Notes: a model not told the origin generated them from the letters alone. A stretch of DNA of 64,000 nt from Chloroflexi bacterium GWB2_54_36 (GCA_001796355.1 MGMG01000090.1:1-64000), one strand, 5' to 3'. Shown: positions 20,277-29,292, numbered from the stretch's first letter. A program made the numbers and translations.

Positions 20277-22091
20277 ATGTCTGTCTCGCAAAATGTACTG
20301 GATTATGATTTAAAGAAATCCATCCACCCGAACCGCCTGGTGGGGCTGTGGCGCTTGATGACCGGGTTTCGCTTGAATTACCTGGGCGCCAACCTCAGCT
20401 TGGGAATTTCCGCTTTGGCAAAAACCAGTACCTACGTGCTGCTGCGTTATTTCGTTGACCACCACCTGGTAGCGAGGGATGCTGCGGTTCCATTGTGGGG
20501 TATCGCGCTCGGTTTTATCGGCCTGGCCGCCGTGGAAGGCTCATTCTCCTTCATGAGCGGACGGCTGGCGTCATTGACTGCCGAAGGAGTCGCCCGCCGG
20601 CTGCGCAATTACGTTTTCGACCATATTCAGCACCTGAGCTTCACTTACCACTCGAAGACTGAGACTGGCGAGCTCATCCAACGCTCCACTTCGGATGTGG
20701 ATGCCCTGCGCCGTTTTTTCTCCGAGCAGGGCATCGGCATGGGACGGATTCTGTTCCTGTTCGTCATCAACTTCATCGCTATTCTGCAGCTAAACGTCAA
20801 ACTGGCGTTCATCTCGATCGCGGTAATCCCGTTCGTACTGCTGGTTTCGCTTTATTTTTTCCGGAAAATATCCAAACTGTATGAAAACTACCAAACGCAA
20901 GATGCCATTCTCTCGACCACTCTGCAGGAGAACCTGTCCGGCGTGCGGGTAGTGAAAGCTTTTGCGCGCCAGGATTATGAAATCAACAAATTCGAGCGCG
21001 ACAACTGGGAAAAATTCCTCCGCGGAAAACGGCTGATGCAAATGCACTCGCTGTTCTGGCCGATATCTGATACAGTCTGCAACATCCAGATTGTGACCGG
21101 ATTTCTGATCGGCGCTTTGATGACTATCAACGGCGAAATCACCATTGGCACGTACCTGGCGTATGCCGGGCTGATCATCTGGATCATCTTCCCGATGCGC
21201 AACCTGGGACGTCTGATTGTCCAAACCTCAACCGGCATGGTCTCGTACAATCGGGTCATGACCATGATCAAGGAAGATCGCGAACCCCTCGACCAGGGTG
21301 ATCACGCCCCCGCGGATGGTTTGCAAGGAAAAGTCGAATTCAAGGGCGTTGGTTTTGCTTACGAAGAAGGCAGTCAGGCGTTGGAAAACGTGACTTTTAC
21401 TGCCCAGCCCGGACAGGTGATTGCGCTGCTTGGTTCAACCGGCTCCGGCAAGACCACGCTGGTCAACCTGCTGCCACGTTTTTACGAATACACCACCGGC
21501 AGCATCCTGCTGGATGGGGTTGAACTGAACCGCTACCCGCGCCGCTACCTGCGCCGCCATATCGGCATCGTCGAGCAGGAACCCTTCCTGTTTTCGCGCA
21601 GCATCCGGGAAAACATCACCTACGGCGTCGGGCGCGAAGTGCCGCAGGAAGAAATCGAAGCTGCTGCGCGTGCCGCTGCCATCCACGATGTGATTTTGAG
21701 TTTCGAAAAAGGGTACGGGACGCTGGTCGGCGAGAAAGGCGTCACCCTGTCTGGCGGGCAGAAGCAGCGCGTGGCAATTGCCCGTACTTTGCTCAAGAAC
21801 CCGCGCATTCTCATCCTGGATGACTCGACCTCCTCGGTGGATACCGAAACCGAAGCTGAAATCCGCGATGCTTTGCAAAACCTGATGAAGGACCGCACCA
21901 CCTTCATCATAGCCCACCGCATCCAGAGCATCATGGACGCCGACCTCATTCTGGTCATGGACAACGGGAGCATCGTTCAATCCGGGACTCACGCCGACCT
22001 GGTCGCGAGCGAGGGGATTTACCAGCAGATATTCAACATCCAGACGCGCATCGACGACGAACTGGAAAAGGAGATCGCCAGTGTCGGATGA
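20277..22091 (+). CDS. Heterodimeric ABC exporter subunit (degenerate ATP-site half)
   Basis: A 604-residue half-transporter. A six-helix type-IV membrane domain spans about residues 30-320 and the ATPase about 345-590. Walker A is GSTGSGKTT and the signature is the canonical LSGGQKQR. The Walker B run reads ILILDDSTSS, with Asp in place of the catalytic Glu. The partner gene has the opposite pattern, so the pair forms one consensus and one degenerate ATP site. That is typical of heterodimeric multidrug/lipid exporters such as the TM287/288 type (family knowledge). AAGGAA lies six bases before the ATG. Substrate unknown. Confidence 0.92.
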   Translation: MSVSQNVLDYDLKKSIHPNRLVGLWRLMTGFRLNYLGANLSLGISALAKTSTYVLLRYFVDHHLVARDAAVPLWGIALGFIGLAAVEGSFSFMSGRLASLTAEGVARRLRNYVFDHIQHLSFTYHSKTETGELIQRSTSDVDALRRFFSEQGIGMGRILFLFVINFIAILQLNVKLAFISIAVIPFVLLVSLYFFRKISKLYENYQTQDAILSTTLQENLSGVRVVKAFARQDYEINKFERDNWEKFLRGKRLMQMHSLFWPISDTVCNIQIVTGFLIGALMTINGEITIGTYLAYAGLIIWIIFPMRNLGRLIVQTSTGMVSYNRVMTMIKEDREPLDQGDHAPADGLQGKVEFKGVGFAYEEGSQALENVTFTAQPGQVIALLGSTGSGKTTLVNLLPRFYEYTTGSILLDGVELNRYPRRYLRRHIGIVEQEPFLFSRSIRENITYGVGREVPQEEIEAAARAAAIHDVILSFEKGYGTLVGEKGVTLSGGQKQRVAIARTLLKNPRILILDDSTSSVDTETEAEIRDALQNLMKDRTTFIIAHRIQSIMDADLILVMDNGSIVQSGTHADLVASEGIYQQIFNIQTRIDDELEKEIASVG

Positions 22092-23907
22092 ATATTTTGA
22101 AGAAGAGGAGTTCAAGGCCCAGGTCAACGGTAAAACCCTACGCCGCATCCTGGGGTTGACTCGTCCACACCTGCGCTGGGTGGTCGGATTCCTGATCGCC
22201 ATCATGGTCGTATCCGGGTTAGACTCGCTCTTCACCTACCTGAGCAAATTGATTATCGATGAAGGCATCCTGGCTGGCAATAAACCGGTGCTCTACCGGC
22301 TGCTTGCCACGTACGGCGGACTGACGCTGGTGCAGGCCGCGGGCGTATTGAGTTTCGTTTTCCTGGCTGGAGTGCTCGGCGAACGGGTGCGTTACGATCT
22401 GCGTCAAAAAATGTTCAACCACCTGCAGGGGCTCTCGCTATCCTACTTTAGCCGTACCCCGGTTGGTTGGATCATGTCCCGCGTCACCTCTGATTCAGAA
22501 CGAGTTGCGGAACTGGTCACCTGGGGCTTGCTGGATTCAACCTGGGCGGTCATGAATATCGTGACAGCAATGAGTTTCATGCTGTACATCAACTGGCGCA
22601 TGGCGCTCATTGTCCTGGCTGTCCTGCCAATCCTGTTCTGGATCGCATACGAATTTCGCAAGCGTATCCTGGGCGAATTCCGCAATGTGCGCAAGTTCAA
22701 CTCCAAGATTACCGGCGCTTTCAATGAAAATATTACCGGCGTGCGAGTGGTCAAAGCACTGGGCCGCGAAGATGCCAATCTGAAGGATTTCAGCGTGCTG
22801 ACTGGCGATATGTACCGCACCAGCTACCGCGCCGCCTGGCTGAGTGCGCTCTTTCTGCCTACTGTGCAGATCATCGCAGCCTTTGCGCTGGGCAGCATCG
22901 TCTGGTACGGCGGCGGACAGGCGCAAACCGGCGGCATGACCGTCGGCGGCATTCAGGCGTTCGTTTCCTATGTTACGTTTATGATGTGGCCAATCCAGGA
23001 TCTGGCGCGCGTGTTCGCTGAAATGCAACATTCCATCGCCTCCGCTGAACGCATCTTTTCTCTAATCGACAGCGTCCCGGAAGTAAAAGACAGTGCTGAA
23101 GCGTACGACCCGGGTACGATGAAAGGCGATGTCGAATTCGAAAACGTTACCTTCTTCTACTCGGACGGCGACGGCAAGCCGGTGCTGGAAGATTTCTCGC
23201 TCAAAGTCAAACGCGGCGAAACCATTGCCCTGGTCGGTCCAACTGGCGGCGGGAAATCCACCATCGTCAACCTGGTTTGCCGCTTCTATGAACCCAAGCA
23301 GGGGCGCATCAAAATAGGCGGCAAGGATTACACGCGCTATTCGCTACATGCCATCCAGTCGCGCATTGGAATGGTGCTGCAAACCCCGCACCTGTTCTCA
23401 GGTTCGATTCGGGAGAACATCCGCTACGGCAAGCTGACCGCTACCGATGCGGAAGTCGAAAATGCCGCTAAAATGGCCGGGGCGAGCGATTTTATCGCCC
23501 GCTTCCCCAAAGGCTACGATGAAAATGTGGGCGAAGGCGGTAATCTGCTCTCGGTCGGGCAAAAACAGCTCATTTCGCTGGCGCGCGCTGTGCTGGCTGA
23601 CCCGGAAATTTTCATTATGGACGAAGCCACCTCGTCAGTCGACACATTAACGGAAGCCTTGATTCAGCGCGGCATGGATACCATGATGGAAGGCCGTACC
23701 AGTTTTGTGATTGCCCACCGGCTTTCGACCATCAAGCGCGCCGACCGGATTCTGGTCATCGAAGACGGGCGCGTGGCTGAAACCGGTACCCATTACGACC
23801 TGTTACGTAACCGGGGTAAATATTACCAGTTGTACACCACCCAGTTCCGCCACCAGATGGAACAGGCGCTCGACCTCTTTAACCAAGAAATCACGCAAGG
23901 TATCTGA
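22081..23907 (+). CDS. Heterodimeric ABC exporter subunit (consensus Walker-B half)
   Basis: A 608-residue half-transporter starting at GTG 22081 inside the end of the previous gene (an 11-base overlap), which implies coupled translation. The membrane domain is at about residues 35-330. The ATPase has Walker A GPTGGGKST and Walker B IFIMDEATSS with the catalytic Glu, but a weakened signature, LLSVGQKQ. The reciprocal defects with the partner support an obligate heterodimer. A short acidic N-terminus (DEYFEEEEF) precedes the first helix. Only 3 bp separate it from the PAS-GGDEF gene. Confidence 0.92.
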   Translation: MSDEYFEEEEFKAQVNGKTLRRILGLTRPHLRWVVGFLIAIMVVSGLDSLFTYLSKLIIDEGILAGNKPVLYRLLATYGGLTLVQAAGVLSFVFLAGVLGERVRYDLRQKMFNHLQGLSLSYFSRTPVGWIMSRVTSDSERVAELVTWGLLDSTWAVMNIVTAMSFMLYINWRMALIVLAVLPILFWIAYEFRKRILGEFRNVRKFNSKITGAFNENITGVRVVKALGREDANLKDFSVLTGDMYRTSYRAAWLSALFLPTVQIIAAFALGSIVWYGGGQAQTGGMTVGGIQAFVSYVTFMMWPIQDLARVFAEMQHSIASAERIFSLIDSVPEVKDSAEAYDPGTMKGDVEFENVTFFYSDGDGKPVLEDFSLKVKRGETIALVGPTGGGKSTIVNLVCRFYEPKQGRIKIGGKDYTRYSLHAIQSRIGMVLQTPHLFSGSIRENIRYGKLTATDAEVENAAKMAGASDFIARFPKGYDENVGEGGNLLSVGQKQLISLARAVLADPEIFIMDEATSSVDTLTEALIQRGMDTMMEGRTSFVIAHRLSTIKRADRILVIEDGRVAETGTHYDLLRNRGKYYQLYTTQFRHQMEQALDLFNQEITQGI

Positions 23908-23910
23908 CCC

Positions 23911-24837
23911 ATGTTTAATGACCCTGATTGGTATAAATCCATCCTGGACGACCTGGCCGAGGGCTTGTACGTCACGGACGACAAGCGTCAAATTCTGTAT
24001 TGGAATCGCGCTGCAGAAAAACTTACCGGCTTCGATGCTGCTCGCGTGATCGGCAGTTATTGTTACGATAATATTTTGATGCACATTGATGAACAGGGAA
24101 CCTCTCTGTGCCATACGCTTTGCCCTCTGGCAAAAACCATCCTCGATGGCGAAATCCGCACCGATCGTGTTTTTCTCCACCACGCGGATGGTCATCGCGT
24201 GCCGGTCGTGGTGCGCATCAACCCCATCTACAACGAGCAGCGGGAAATTGTCGGGGCTACCGAAATGTTCAGCAATGATTCGACGGCCCTCTCCGCTCTG
24301 GAACGGATCAATGAATTGGAAAAGACTGCGTATCTCGATCCGCTGACAGAGGTGGGCAATCGCCGATACGCTGAAACTACCCTGGTGAAATGCCTGGCGG
24401 AATCCAGCCAGAACCACACGTCGTACGGGGTACTTTTCCTGGACGTCGATCTTTTCAAACCTGTCAACGACACCTACGGACACTTGATCGGTGACCGGGT
24501 GCTGCGCATGGTAGCCAAAACTTTGCAGCACAATCTATATGCCGAAGATTTCGTCGGCCGCTGGGGCGGAGATGAATTTTTAGTCATCCTGCATAATGTG
24601 GAAGCAGACAAGTTGACCTCGGTCGCCGATAAATTACGCATTTTAGTCGCCACATCCCAACTGATGCTGGGTGAGGTGAATGTCAAAACGACTGTATCGA
24701 TCGACGGGACATCGGTTTCTGATGATGACAGCGTCGATACACTGCTGACCCGTATTGACCAGGCACTGTATGCGGCCAAATCTGCCGGGCGCGATCAAAC
24801 TCGCATGGTTTTCTCTGATAGGAAAATCAAAGGATAA
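23911..24837 (+). CDS. PAS-GGDEF diguanylate cyclase
   Basis: A 308-residue protein with a PAS domain at about residues 8-125 (ILDDLAEGLYVTDDKRQILYWNRAAEKLTG) and a GGDEF domain at about 145-300 with the intact active site GRWGGDEFLVIL. The position of the product-inhibition RxxD site just upstream reads YAED, so the I-site appears absent. No membrane segment is seen, so the protein is likely cytosolic. The PAS part has Cys-His residues (SLCHTLCPLAKTI) that might bind a cofactor or sense redox (inference). It lies 3 bp after the exporter genes and is probably co-transcribed with them. Confidence 0.92.
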   Translation: MFNDPDWYKSILDDLAEGLYVTDDKRQILYWNRAAEKLTGFDAARVIGSYCYDNILMHIDEQGTSLCHTLCPLAKTILDGEIRTDRVFLHHADGHRVPVVVRINPIYNEQREIVGATEMFSNDSTALSALERINELEKTAYLDPLTEVGNRRYAETTLVKCLAESSQNHTSYGVLFLDVDLFKPVNDTYGHLIGDRVLRMVAKTLQHNLYAEDFVGRWGGDEFLVILHNVEADKLTSVADKLRILVATSQLMLGEVNVKTTVSIDGTSVSDDDSVDTLLTRIDQALYAAKSAGRDQTRMVFSDRKIKG

Positions 24838-24850
24838 TCTTGTAATAAGA

Positions 24851-24879
24851 ACTCCCGCGAAGATCAGTATCGCGGGAGT
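24851..24879. terminator. Probable bidirectional terminator hairpin
   Basis: A perfect 10-bp stem ACTCCCGCGA/TCGCGGGAGT with a nine-base loop lies between the convergent PAS-GGDEF and lipoprotein genes. T-tracts on either side are weak. Confidence 0.65.
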
Positions 24880-24904
24880 CTGTTATCTGAAATTACATCG
24901 CGAG

Positions 24905-26119
24905 TTACAGCGTGATATTGCGGATCGAAGGGACCATCCAGAAGAGTTCGATGGCGCTGGAGCTATTTTTGTTGGTCGCGCCCAGGATCAGGGTGATAGC
25001 TTTACCCTCGAACTGACTCAAGTCGATATCGACTTTCTGGTACTTGCCGTCCAGCGTTTCAGTCCACTTGCCCAGGTTGATCACCTCGCCGTTATCGATG
25101 CGGTAATCCAGGCTGAAGACGGCTTCGCAAGCAGCGCTGCTGTTCAGGCAGCCGATATAAGCAATGAAGTGATCGCCTTTTTTGATGACCGAGGCCGGGT
25201 AGAAAGCCTGCATCCAGTCATTGGGGCTATTGATGTGCATCCAGATGGCGCGTTCGTCTTCCTGCGCTTTGCCCTCGAGCAGCGGATTGAGTTGAACGGC
25301 AGCCCATTCCTCTTCCTTCTGGCTCACGTTCGGGCAGGGCAGCGTGACCATGCCAGCGTTGCTCTTCCAGGTGGCCTGGCAGATGGCGGCCGTGAAGTCG
25401 TAGGGATAGATGGCGGCAGGAACCGCATCGCTCTTGTAGGCTGAAACCTTGATGCTCACCCAGAAGGCGTTTTTTCCGCCGCCCAGGCCGAAGGATTTAT
25501 CATTGGCATCCCGCAGCAGCCAGGAGCCTTTGTAGGCGCCGCCGGAAGCCGGAGCAACCATCTCGACTGAAAGATCGACCGTTTCACCAGGCCGGAGGTT
25601 GCCCGTCAGCGCAACTGCGGCTGGAGCGCCCATGGCGCTGCCATCCACAAAAACCAGATCGTAGGCTGTAGTCCAGGTGCAGGTGCCGCTGTTGACCAGG
25701 CGCCAGGTCTTGGTGAATTTGGCGCCGGCAGCGATTTCAGTGCCGTCCGGGACGGAAACATCCTTTACGAAGCCGGCCGAGTTACATGGCAGCACGATCT
25801 GTGTGGCCGAGGCTGTGGGAACTGTCGTCGGTACGGCGGTGACGAATACAGTCGTTGCGCTGGGTGTAATTTGAACCGGTACAGGCTGGGTAAAGGTTGA
25901 GGCTGGAGTCGGGGTCACCAGCACCGGCTGGGTGGCTTCCGCCACCAGCGTTTCGAACGCCTGCTGGGTCAGCAAGGCTGAAACGGTACTCATGACTTCG
26001 GTCTGGCGGGCGGAGACGCTGTCCGCGCCAGTTTTCGAGATCAAAAAGCTTCCGCAAGCGGCCAACGCCAGAGCGCCAAGTATCAATATAAAAACAAGTA
26101 AAAAGAAACGCTTTACCAT
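24905..26119 (-). CDS. Lipoprotein with NBR1-type Ig-like domain
   Basis: A 404-residue exported protein with a lipobox (LALAACGS, Cys about residue 22). A Thr/Pro-rich linker (about residues 60-105) follows. Next comes an Ig-like domain of the Next-to-BRCA1 type (about 110-225), seen in GAKFTKTWRLVNSGTCTWTT and the LRPGETVDLSVEMVAP pattern. The C-terminal 170 residues are beta-rich with paired cysteines (CLNSSAAC). Such proteins are common on Chloroflexota surfaces, and binding of other envelope components or polymers is an inference. It converges on the PAS-GGDEF gene. Confidence 0.82.
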   Translation of the reverse strand: MVKRFFLLVFILILGALALAACGSFLISKTGADSVSARQTEVMSTVSALLTQQAFETLVAEATQPVLVTPTPASTFTQPVPVQITPSATTVFVTAVPTTVPTASATQIVLPCNSAGFVKDVSVPDGTEIAAGAKFTKTWRLVNSGTCTWTTAYDLVFVDGSAMGAPAAVALTGNLRPGETVDLSVEMVAPASGGAYKGSWLLRDANDKSFGLGGGKNAFWVSIKVSAYKSDAVPAAIYPYDFTAAICQATWKSNAGMVTLPCPNVSQKEEEWAAVQLNPLLEGKAQEDERAIWMHINSPNDWMQAFYPASVIKKGDHFIAYIGCLNSSAACEAVFSLDYRIDNGEVINLGKWTETLDGKYQKVDIDLSQFEGKAITLILGATNKNSSSAIELFWMVPSIRNITL

Positions 26120-26316
26120 GGTCCTTCTCCTTGCCCCTTGCTTCGGGGGCTAAACAATTTAATCAATCCACTATCGTTCAACATCCCAGATTAGACGACC
26201 GATCCAGTGAAGAGGTTCCCAGGCAGTTGGATGAGATTCACAACCATTTATGCACCGCCTTATCAGCCCAGGCGGCTTTGTGATATTCCTCGCAATTCAA
26301 ACATGGTTCGATTACA

Positions 26317-27141
26317 ATGAGCAGCATCGATCCGCCAGCATTATTGAGAAGGCAAACCCAAACCGTGACATCGATCTCTCTTTCAACCATCTCGGACATC
26401 CAGAAACTCCTGCGCGCAGCCGGTGAAATTGCGCTTGCACGCCGCGCTACTGCCCAGGTACACCTCAAGTCGGACATGACGCCGTTTACCGATATCGAGT
26501 TGGATATGGAGGCGCTGATCCTGCCTTTCTTACGCGAGCGTTTTCCGGATTACCAGATCCTTTCCGAGGAAAACGGCACGCAAGGACCGGTCAAACCGGC
26601 AGTCTGGGCGTTGGATCCGATCGACGGTACGAAAATCTTTCTGAACGGGCTGCCCACCTGGGGCGTCTCGCTCGGCAGCATTGTCAACGGCCAGCCTGCC
26701 CTGGGATTCTTTTACATGCCGGTCACCCACGACTTCTACTGGGGCGGTGAAGGTTTTGGCGCTTTCCTGAATGACACACCACTGCCGGTGGAAATTGAAC
26801 ATGGCCTGGATGACCCGCTGTCCTTCCTGGCAATCCCGGCCAACGGGCACCGCCATTTTGAATTCGATTACCCGCACCTGCGCTGCTTTGGTTCCACCGC
26901 TGCCCACTGCTGTTACGTGGCACAAGGGGCTGCTACCGGCGCGTTGCTGAGACGGGTCAATTTGTGGGATCTAGCAGGCGTGCTGCCCATCCTGTCGCAG
27001 ACCGGGGTGCAGGTGGAATATTATTCGCAGGGCGCCTTTTCACCCGAGCCGTATTTGAACGGCGGCAAAATTAAAGAAGAAATCCTGGTTGCGCGCGAAC
27101 CGATATTGGGTAAAATGCGTACGTTGATTCATCGAAAATAA
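26317..27141 (+). CDS. Inositol monophosphatase-family phosphatase, HisN-like
   Basis: A 274-residue Mg-dependent phosphatase. The metal-binding motifs are LSEENG, WALDPIDGTKIFLNGLPTWGVSLG and WDLAGVLPIL. The DPIDGTK form followed by a short Gly-Leu-Pro-Thr segment resembles histidinol-phosphatase HisN and CysQ relatives more than classic inositol monophosphatases, so histidinol phosphate is a reasonable but unproven substrate. The first 16 residues look non-conserved. GTG 26365, giving MTSISLSTISDIQ, is an alternative start, and neither has a strong ribosome site. No his genes are nearby. Confidence 0.88.
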   Translation: MSSIDPPALLRRQTQTVTSISLSTISDIQKLLRAAGEIALARRATAQVHLKSDMTPFTDIELDMEALILPFLRERFPDYQILSEENGTQGPVKPAVWALDPIDGTKIFLNGLPTWGVSLGSIVNGQPALGFFYMPVTHDFYWGGEGFGAFLNDTPLPVEIEHGLDDPLSFLAIPANGHRHFEFDYPHLRCFGSTAAHCCYVAQGAATGALLRRVNLWDLAGVLPILSQTGVQVEYYSQGAFSPEPYLNGGKIKEEILVAREPILGKMRTLIHRK

Positions 27142-27174
27142 AGTCGAACGACAAAAGATTTTGAATCTCAAAAT

Positions 27175-27253
27175 GGGCAAGGTCTCCCACCAACAGGGTG
27201 CGCTGTGCGTGACCTGCCCCAGTTAATGCCTGAAAGCTTTGACCGATAAGCAC
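27175..27253 (+). repeat. 79-bp direct repeat, left copy flanking hipBA
   Basis: This copy matches 29177-29255 at 73 of 79 positions, including an identical 42-base core starting GGGCAAGGTCTCCC. The core contains inverted ends, GGGCAAGGTC and GACCTGCCC. The two copies bracket the HipBA cassette in the same orientation. Confidence 0.95.
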
Positions 27254-27318
27254 ACTCGGTCGATCACAGATCGACTTGTGGGCCGGGAATGGTGCGATCA
27301 GACATCTGAACATAGATC

Positions 27319-27346
27319 TATAATAATCAATATATTGATTATTATA
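27319..27346. promoter_or_regulatory. 28-bp perfect AT-rich palindrome, probable HipB operator
   Basis: A perfect palindrome centred at 27332/27333, made of A/T apart from one C-G pair in each arm (half-site ATATTGATTATTAT). The same half-site recurs with one change at 27373-27386, 41 bp downstream, about four helical turns away. HipB-type antitoxins autoregulate through palindromic operators, so this is the likely site here (inference). Confidence 0.65.
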
Positions 27347-27389
27347 AACAATAATATTTTTTAAAAACTAATATATTGACTATTATCTA

Positions 27390-27417
27390 TTGCATTTCTT
27401 AAAAATGCGGATATACT
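27390..27417 (+). promoter_or_regulatory. Candidate hipBA promoter
   Basis: TTGCAT at 27390-27395 and TATACT at 27412-27417 are spaced 16 bp apart, 61 bp before the hipB start and just downstream of the second operator half-site. Confidence 0.55.
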
Positions 27418-27477
27418 TAGGTTAATTCATCTGTGTCAGATTGGTTTTTGCTGGGCCTAAAGAGGTAATCAAGGCGT

Positions 27478-27846
27478 ATGTTAAATAAAATCGATTTTTC
27501 TATTGCAACGAGTGAGCAAATTGAAGATTTTCTCTGCAGACAATTGAAAAACATAAGATTAACCCGGAATTTTACACAAGCTCAATTAGCAAAAGAATCG
27601 GGTGTCGCTATTGGGACAATTAGACGATTTGAGGAAGGTCAGAGTGTCTCTTTAAACACGTTTATTCGGATTCTAATAGCACTCAGTCTTCAACAAAACC
27701 TTGAAACACTCTTACCTGACCCTACAATACGTCCTATTGAACGTGTCAATACTGGCGGGAGTGAACGTAAACGCGCTCGACCTGTTCAATCTGATAGCGA
27801 AAATTCAACATGGGCCTGGGGCGACGAAACGGGTGATAAACAATGA
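27478..27846 (+). CDS. hipB: HipB-like antitoxin, XRE family
   Basis: A 122-residue DNA-binding protein with a helix-turn-helix at about residues 18-75 (NFTQAQLAKESGVAIGTIRRFEEG). A basic, probably flexible tail follows (GGSERKRARP). It should neutralise the HipA kinase and repress its own promoter (family knowledge). AGAGGT lies upstream of the ATG. Its stop overlaps the hipA start by four bases. The codon and base usage is clearly more AT-rich than the surrounding chromosome, in keeping with acquisition by transfer. Confidence 0.9.
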   Translation: MLNKIDFSIATSEQIEDFLCRQLKNIRLTRNFTQAQLAKESGVAIGTIRRFEEGQSVSLNTFIRILIALSLQQNLETLLPDPTIRPIERVNTGGSERKRARPVQSDSENSTWAWGDETGDKQ

Positions 27847-29147
27847 GCGATGCAAAAGTTATACTCTGGGGAAGTGATATTGGTGCTGTCACATGGGTAG
27901 ATGATAGAAAGGTCAGTGTTTTTCAATATGATCCCGCATTCATTAAAAGCGGAATCCAATTATCGCCGTTAATGATGCCGTTAAGAGAGTTACCCTTCGA
28001 GTTTCCAGCCCTTGCGAAAGATACCTTTAAAGGATTGCCGGGGTTACTTGCGGATTCTCTTCCAGACAAGTTTGGAAACGCGATCATTGATACCTGGTTA
28101 GCTTCTCAGGGACGAACACCGGAGAGTTTTAATTCGGTTGAACGACTGTGTTATATCGGAAGCCGAGGCATGGGGGGGCTCGAATTTAAACCAGCACTTC
28201 GTATATCACACTCAAAAACAGATGAAATTGAAGTAGCTAAACTAGTCGAATTATCTAGCAAGATTCTTAATCAACGTGCAGGATTAGCAGGTGTTTTTAA
28301 CGGAGATGATGACCGGGAAGCGATGCAAGATATTCTGAGGGTTGGAACTTCCGCTGGTGGTGCAAGAGCAAAAGCAATTCTTGCCTGGAATCCAACAACG
28401 AATGAATTTCGTTCCGGTCAAGTTAAAATCCCATCCGGCTTTGAGTATTGGATCTTGAAATTTGACGGGGTCAGTAACAATCGAGATAAGGAACTCTCCG
28501 ACCCACAAGGTTATGGAAAAATTGAATACGCCTGTTACCTTATGGCATTAGAAGCCGGTATTGAAATGACAGAATGTCGTCTCCATCATGAAGGTGGGCG
28601 AAGCCATTTTATGACCAAAAGGTTTGATCGAAATGCTGATGGAAGCAAAATCCATATGCAATCGCTTTGTGCGATCACTCATGTTGACTTCAATGAGCCG
28701 GCACTCTATTCATACGAACAGACAATCCAGACAATGAAGCGGTTAGGGCTATCTCAAAAAGATTTGGAACAGCAAGTTTTGAGAGCCATGTTTAACGTTG
28801 TGGGTCGTAACCATGATGATCATGTAAAGAATATTGCATTTCTTATGAACCGTAGAGGGGAATGGAAACTTTCACCAGCCTTTGATGTTTCGTATGCCTA
28901 CGACCCAAAAGGTGATTGGACAAGCCAACACCAAATGAGCATTAATGGAAAACGAGACTTGTTTAGCAAAGAGGACTTATCCTCTTTGGCAAAGCTTGCC
29001 GGTATCAAAACCAATCGAGCTTATGAGATGCTTGACCGTGTTATCCTGATCATGAGGACCTGGCCTGAGTTTGCCCAAAAAGCAGGGGTGGCCGAAGACC
29101 GTATTCGGCAAATACAAGCTACTCACCGCATATCGCTATTGGATTGA
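27843..29147 (+). CDS. hipA: HipA-type serine/threonine kinase toxin
   Basis: A 434-residue type II toxin kinase. In characterised HipA proteins the target is glutamyl-tRNA synthetase, which leads to growth arrest. The N-terminal subdomain covers about residues 1-105. The Gly/Ser-rich loop VGTSAGGARAKA corresponds to the autophosphorylated P-loop Ser region, and YWILKFDG holds the ATP-binding Lys. The catalytic motif GRNHDDHVKN and metal-binding SPAFDVSY are complete, so the kinase should be active. It is coupled to hipB by an ATGA overlap. The whole pair is AT-rich and lies between 79-bp direct repeats. Confidence 0.95.
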   Translation: MSDAKVILWGSDIGAVTWVDDRKVSVFQYDPAFIKSGIQLSPLMMPLRELPFEFPALAKDTFKGLPGLLADSLPDKFGNAIIDTWLASQGRTPESFNSVERLCYIGSRGMGGLEFKPALRISHSKTDEIEVAKLVELSSKILNQRAGLAGVFNGDDDREAMQDILRVGTSAGGARAKAILAWNPTTNEFRSGQVKIPSGFEYWILKFDGVSNNRDKELSDPQGYGKIEYACYLMALEAGIEMTECRLHHEGGRSHFMTKRFDRNADGSKIHMQSLCAITHVDFNEPALYSYEQTIQTMKRLGLSQKDLEQQVLRAMFNVVGRNHDDHVKNIAFLMNRRGEWKLSPAFDVSYAYDPKGDWTSQHQMSINGKRDLFSKEDLSSLAKLAGIKTNRAYEMLDRVILIMRTWPEFAQKAGVAEDRIRQIQATHRISLLD

Positions 29148-29176
29148 AAAGGTGCACGGATTGAGAACCCAAGATG

Positions 29177-29255
29177 GGGCAAGGTCTCCCACCAACAGGG
29201 TGCGCTGTGCGTGACCTGTCCTATTTAATGCCTGAGACCTTTGGCCGATAAGCAC
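29177..29255 (+). repeat. 79-bp direct repeat, right copy flanking hipBA
   Basis: The second copy of the repeat at 27175-27253, beginning 29 bp after the hipA stop. The six differences all fall in the last 37 bases. Confidence 0.95.
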
Positions 29256-29258
29256 GCA

Positions 29259-29288
29259 TAAAAAATCCCCGCGATTACCGTGGGGATT
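29259..29288 (-). terminator. Intrinsic terminator of the tRNA(CAT) gene
   Basis: A ten-pair stem AATCCCCACG/CGCGGGGATT (minus-strand reading, one G-T pair) has a five-base loop and is followed by TTTTTTAT. It lies four bases past the tRNA 3' end. Confidence 0.88.
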
Positions 29289-29292
29289 GAGG

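Larger units (their letters stand above)
27142..27477. other. Gap with direct repeat copy and hipBA control region
   Basis: There is no gene here. The left half holds one copy of the 79-bp direct repeat. The right half (from about 27305) becomes very AT-rich and holds the palindrome and promoter of hipB. Confidence 0.8.

Noticed and set aside
21435..22235. 266-residue minus-strand open frame opposite the ABC exporter
   Set aside because: It covers the conserved ATPase domain of the real gene and is a codon-bias shadow.
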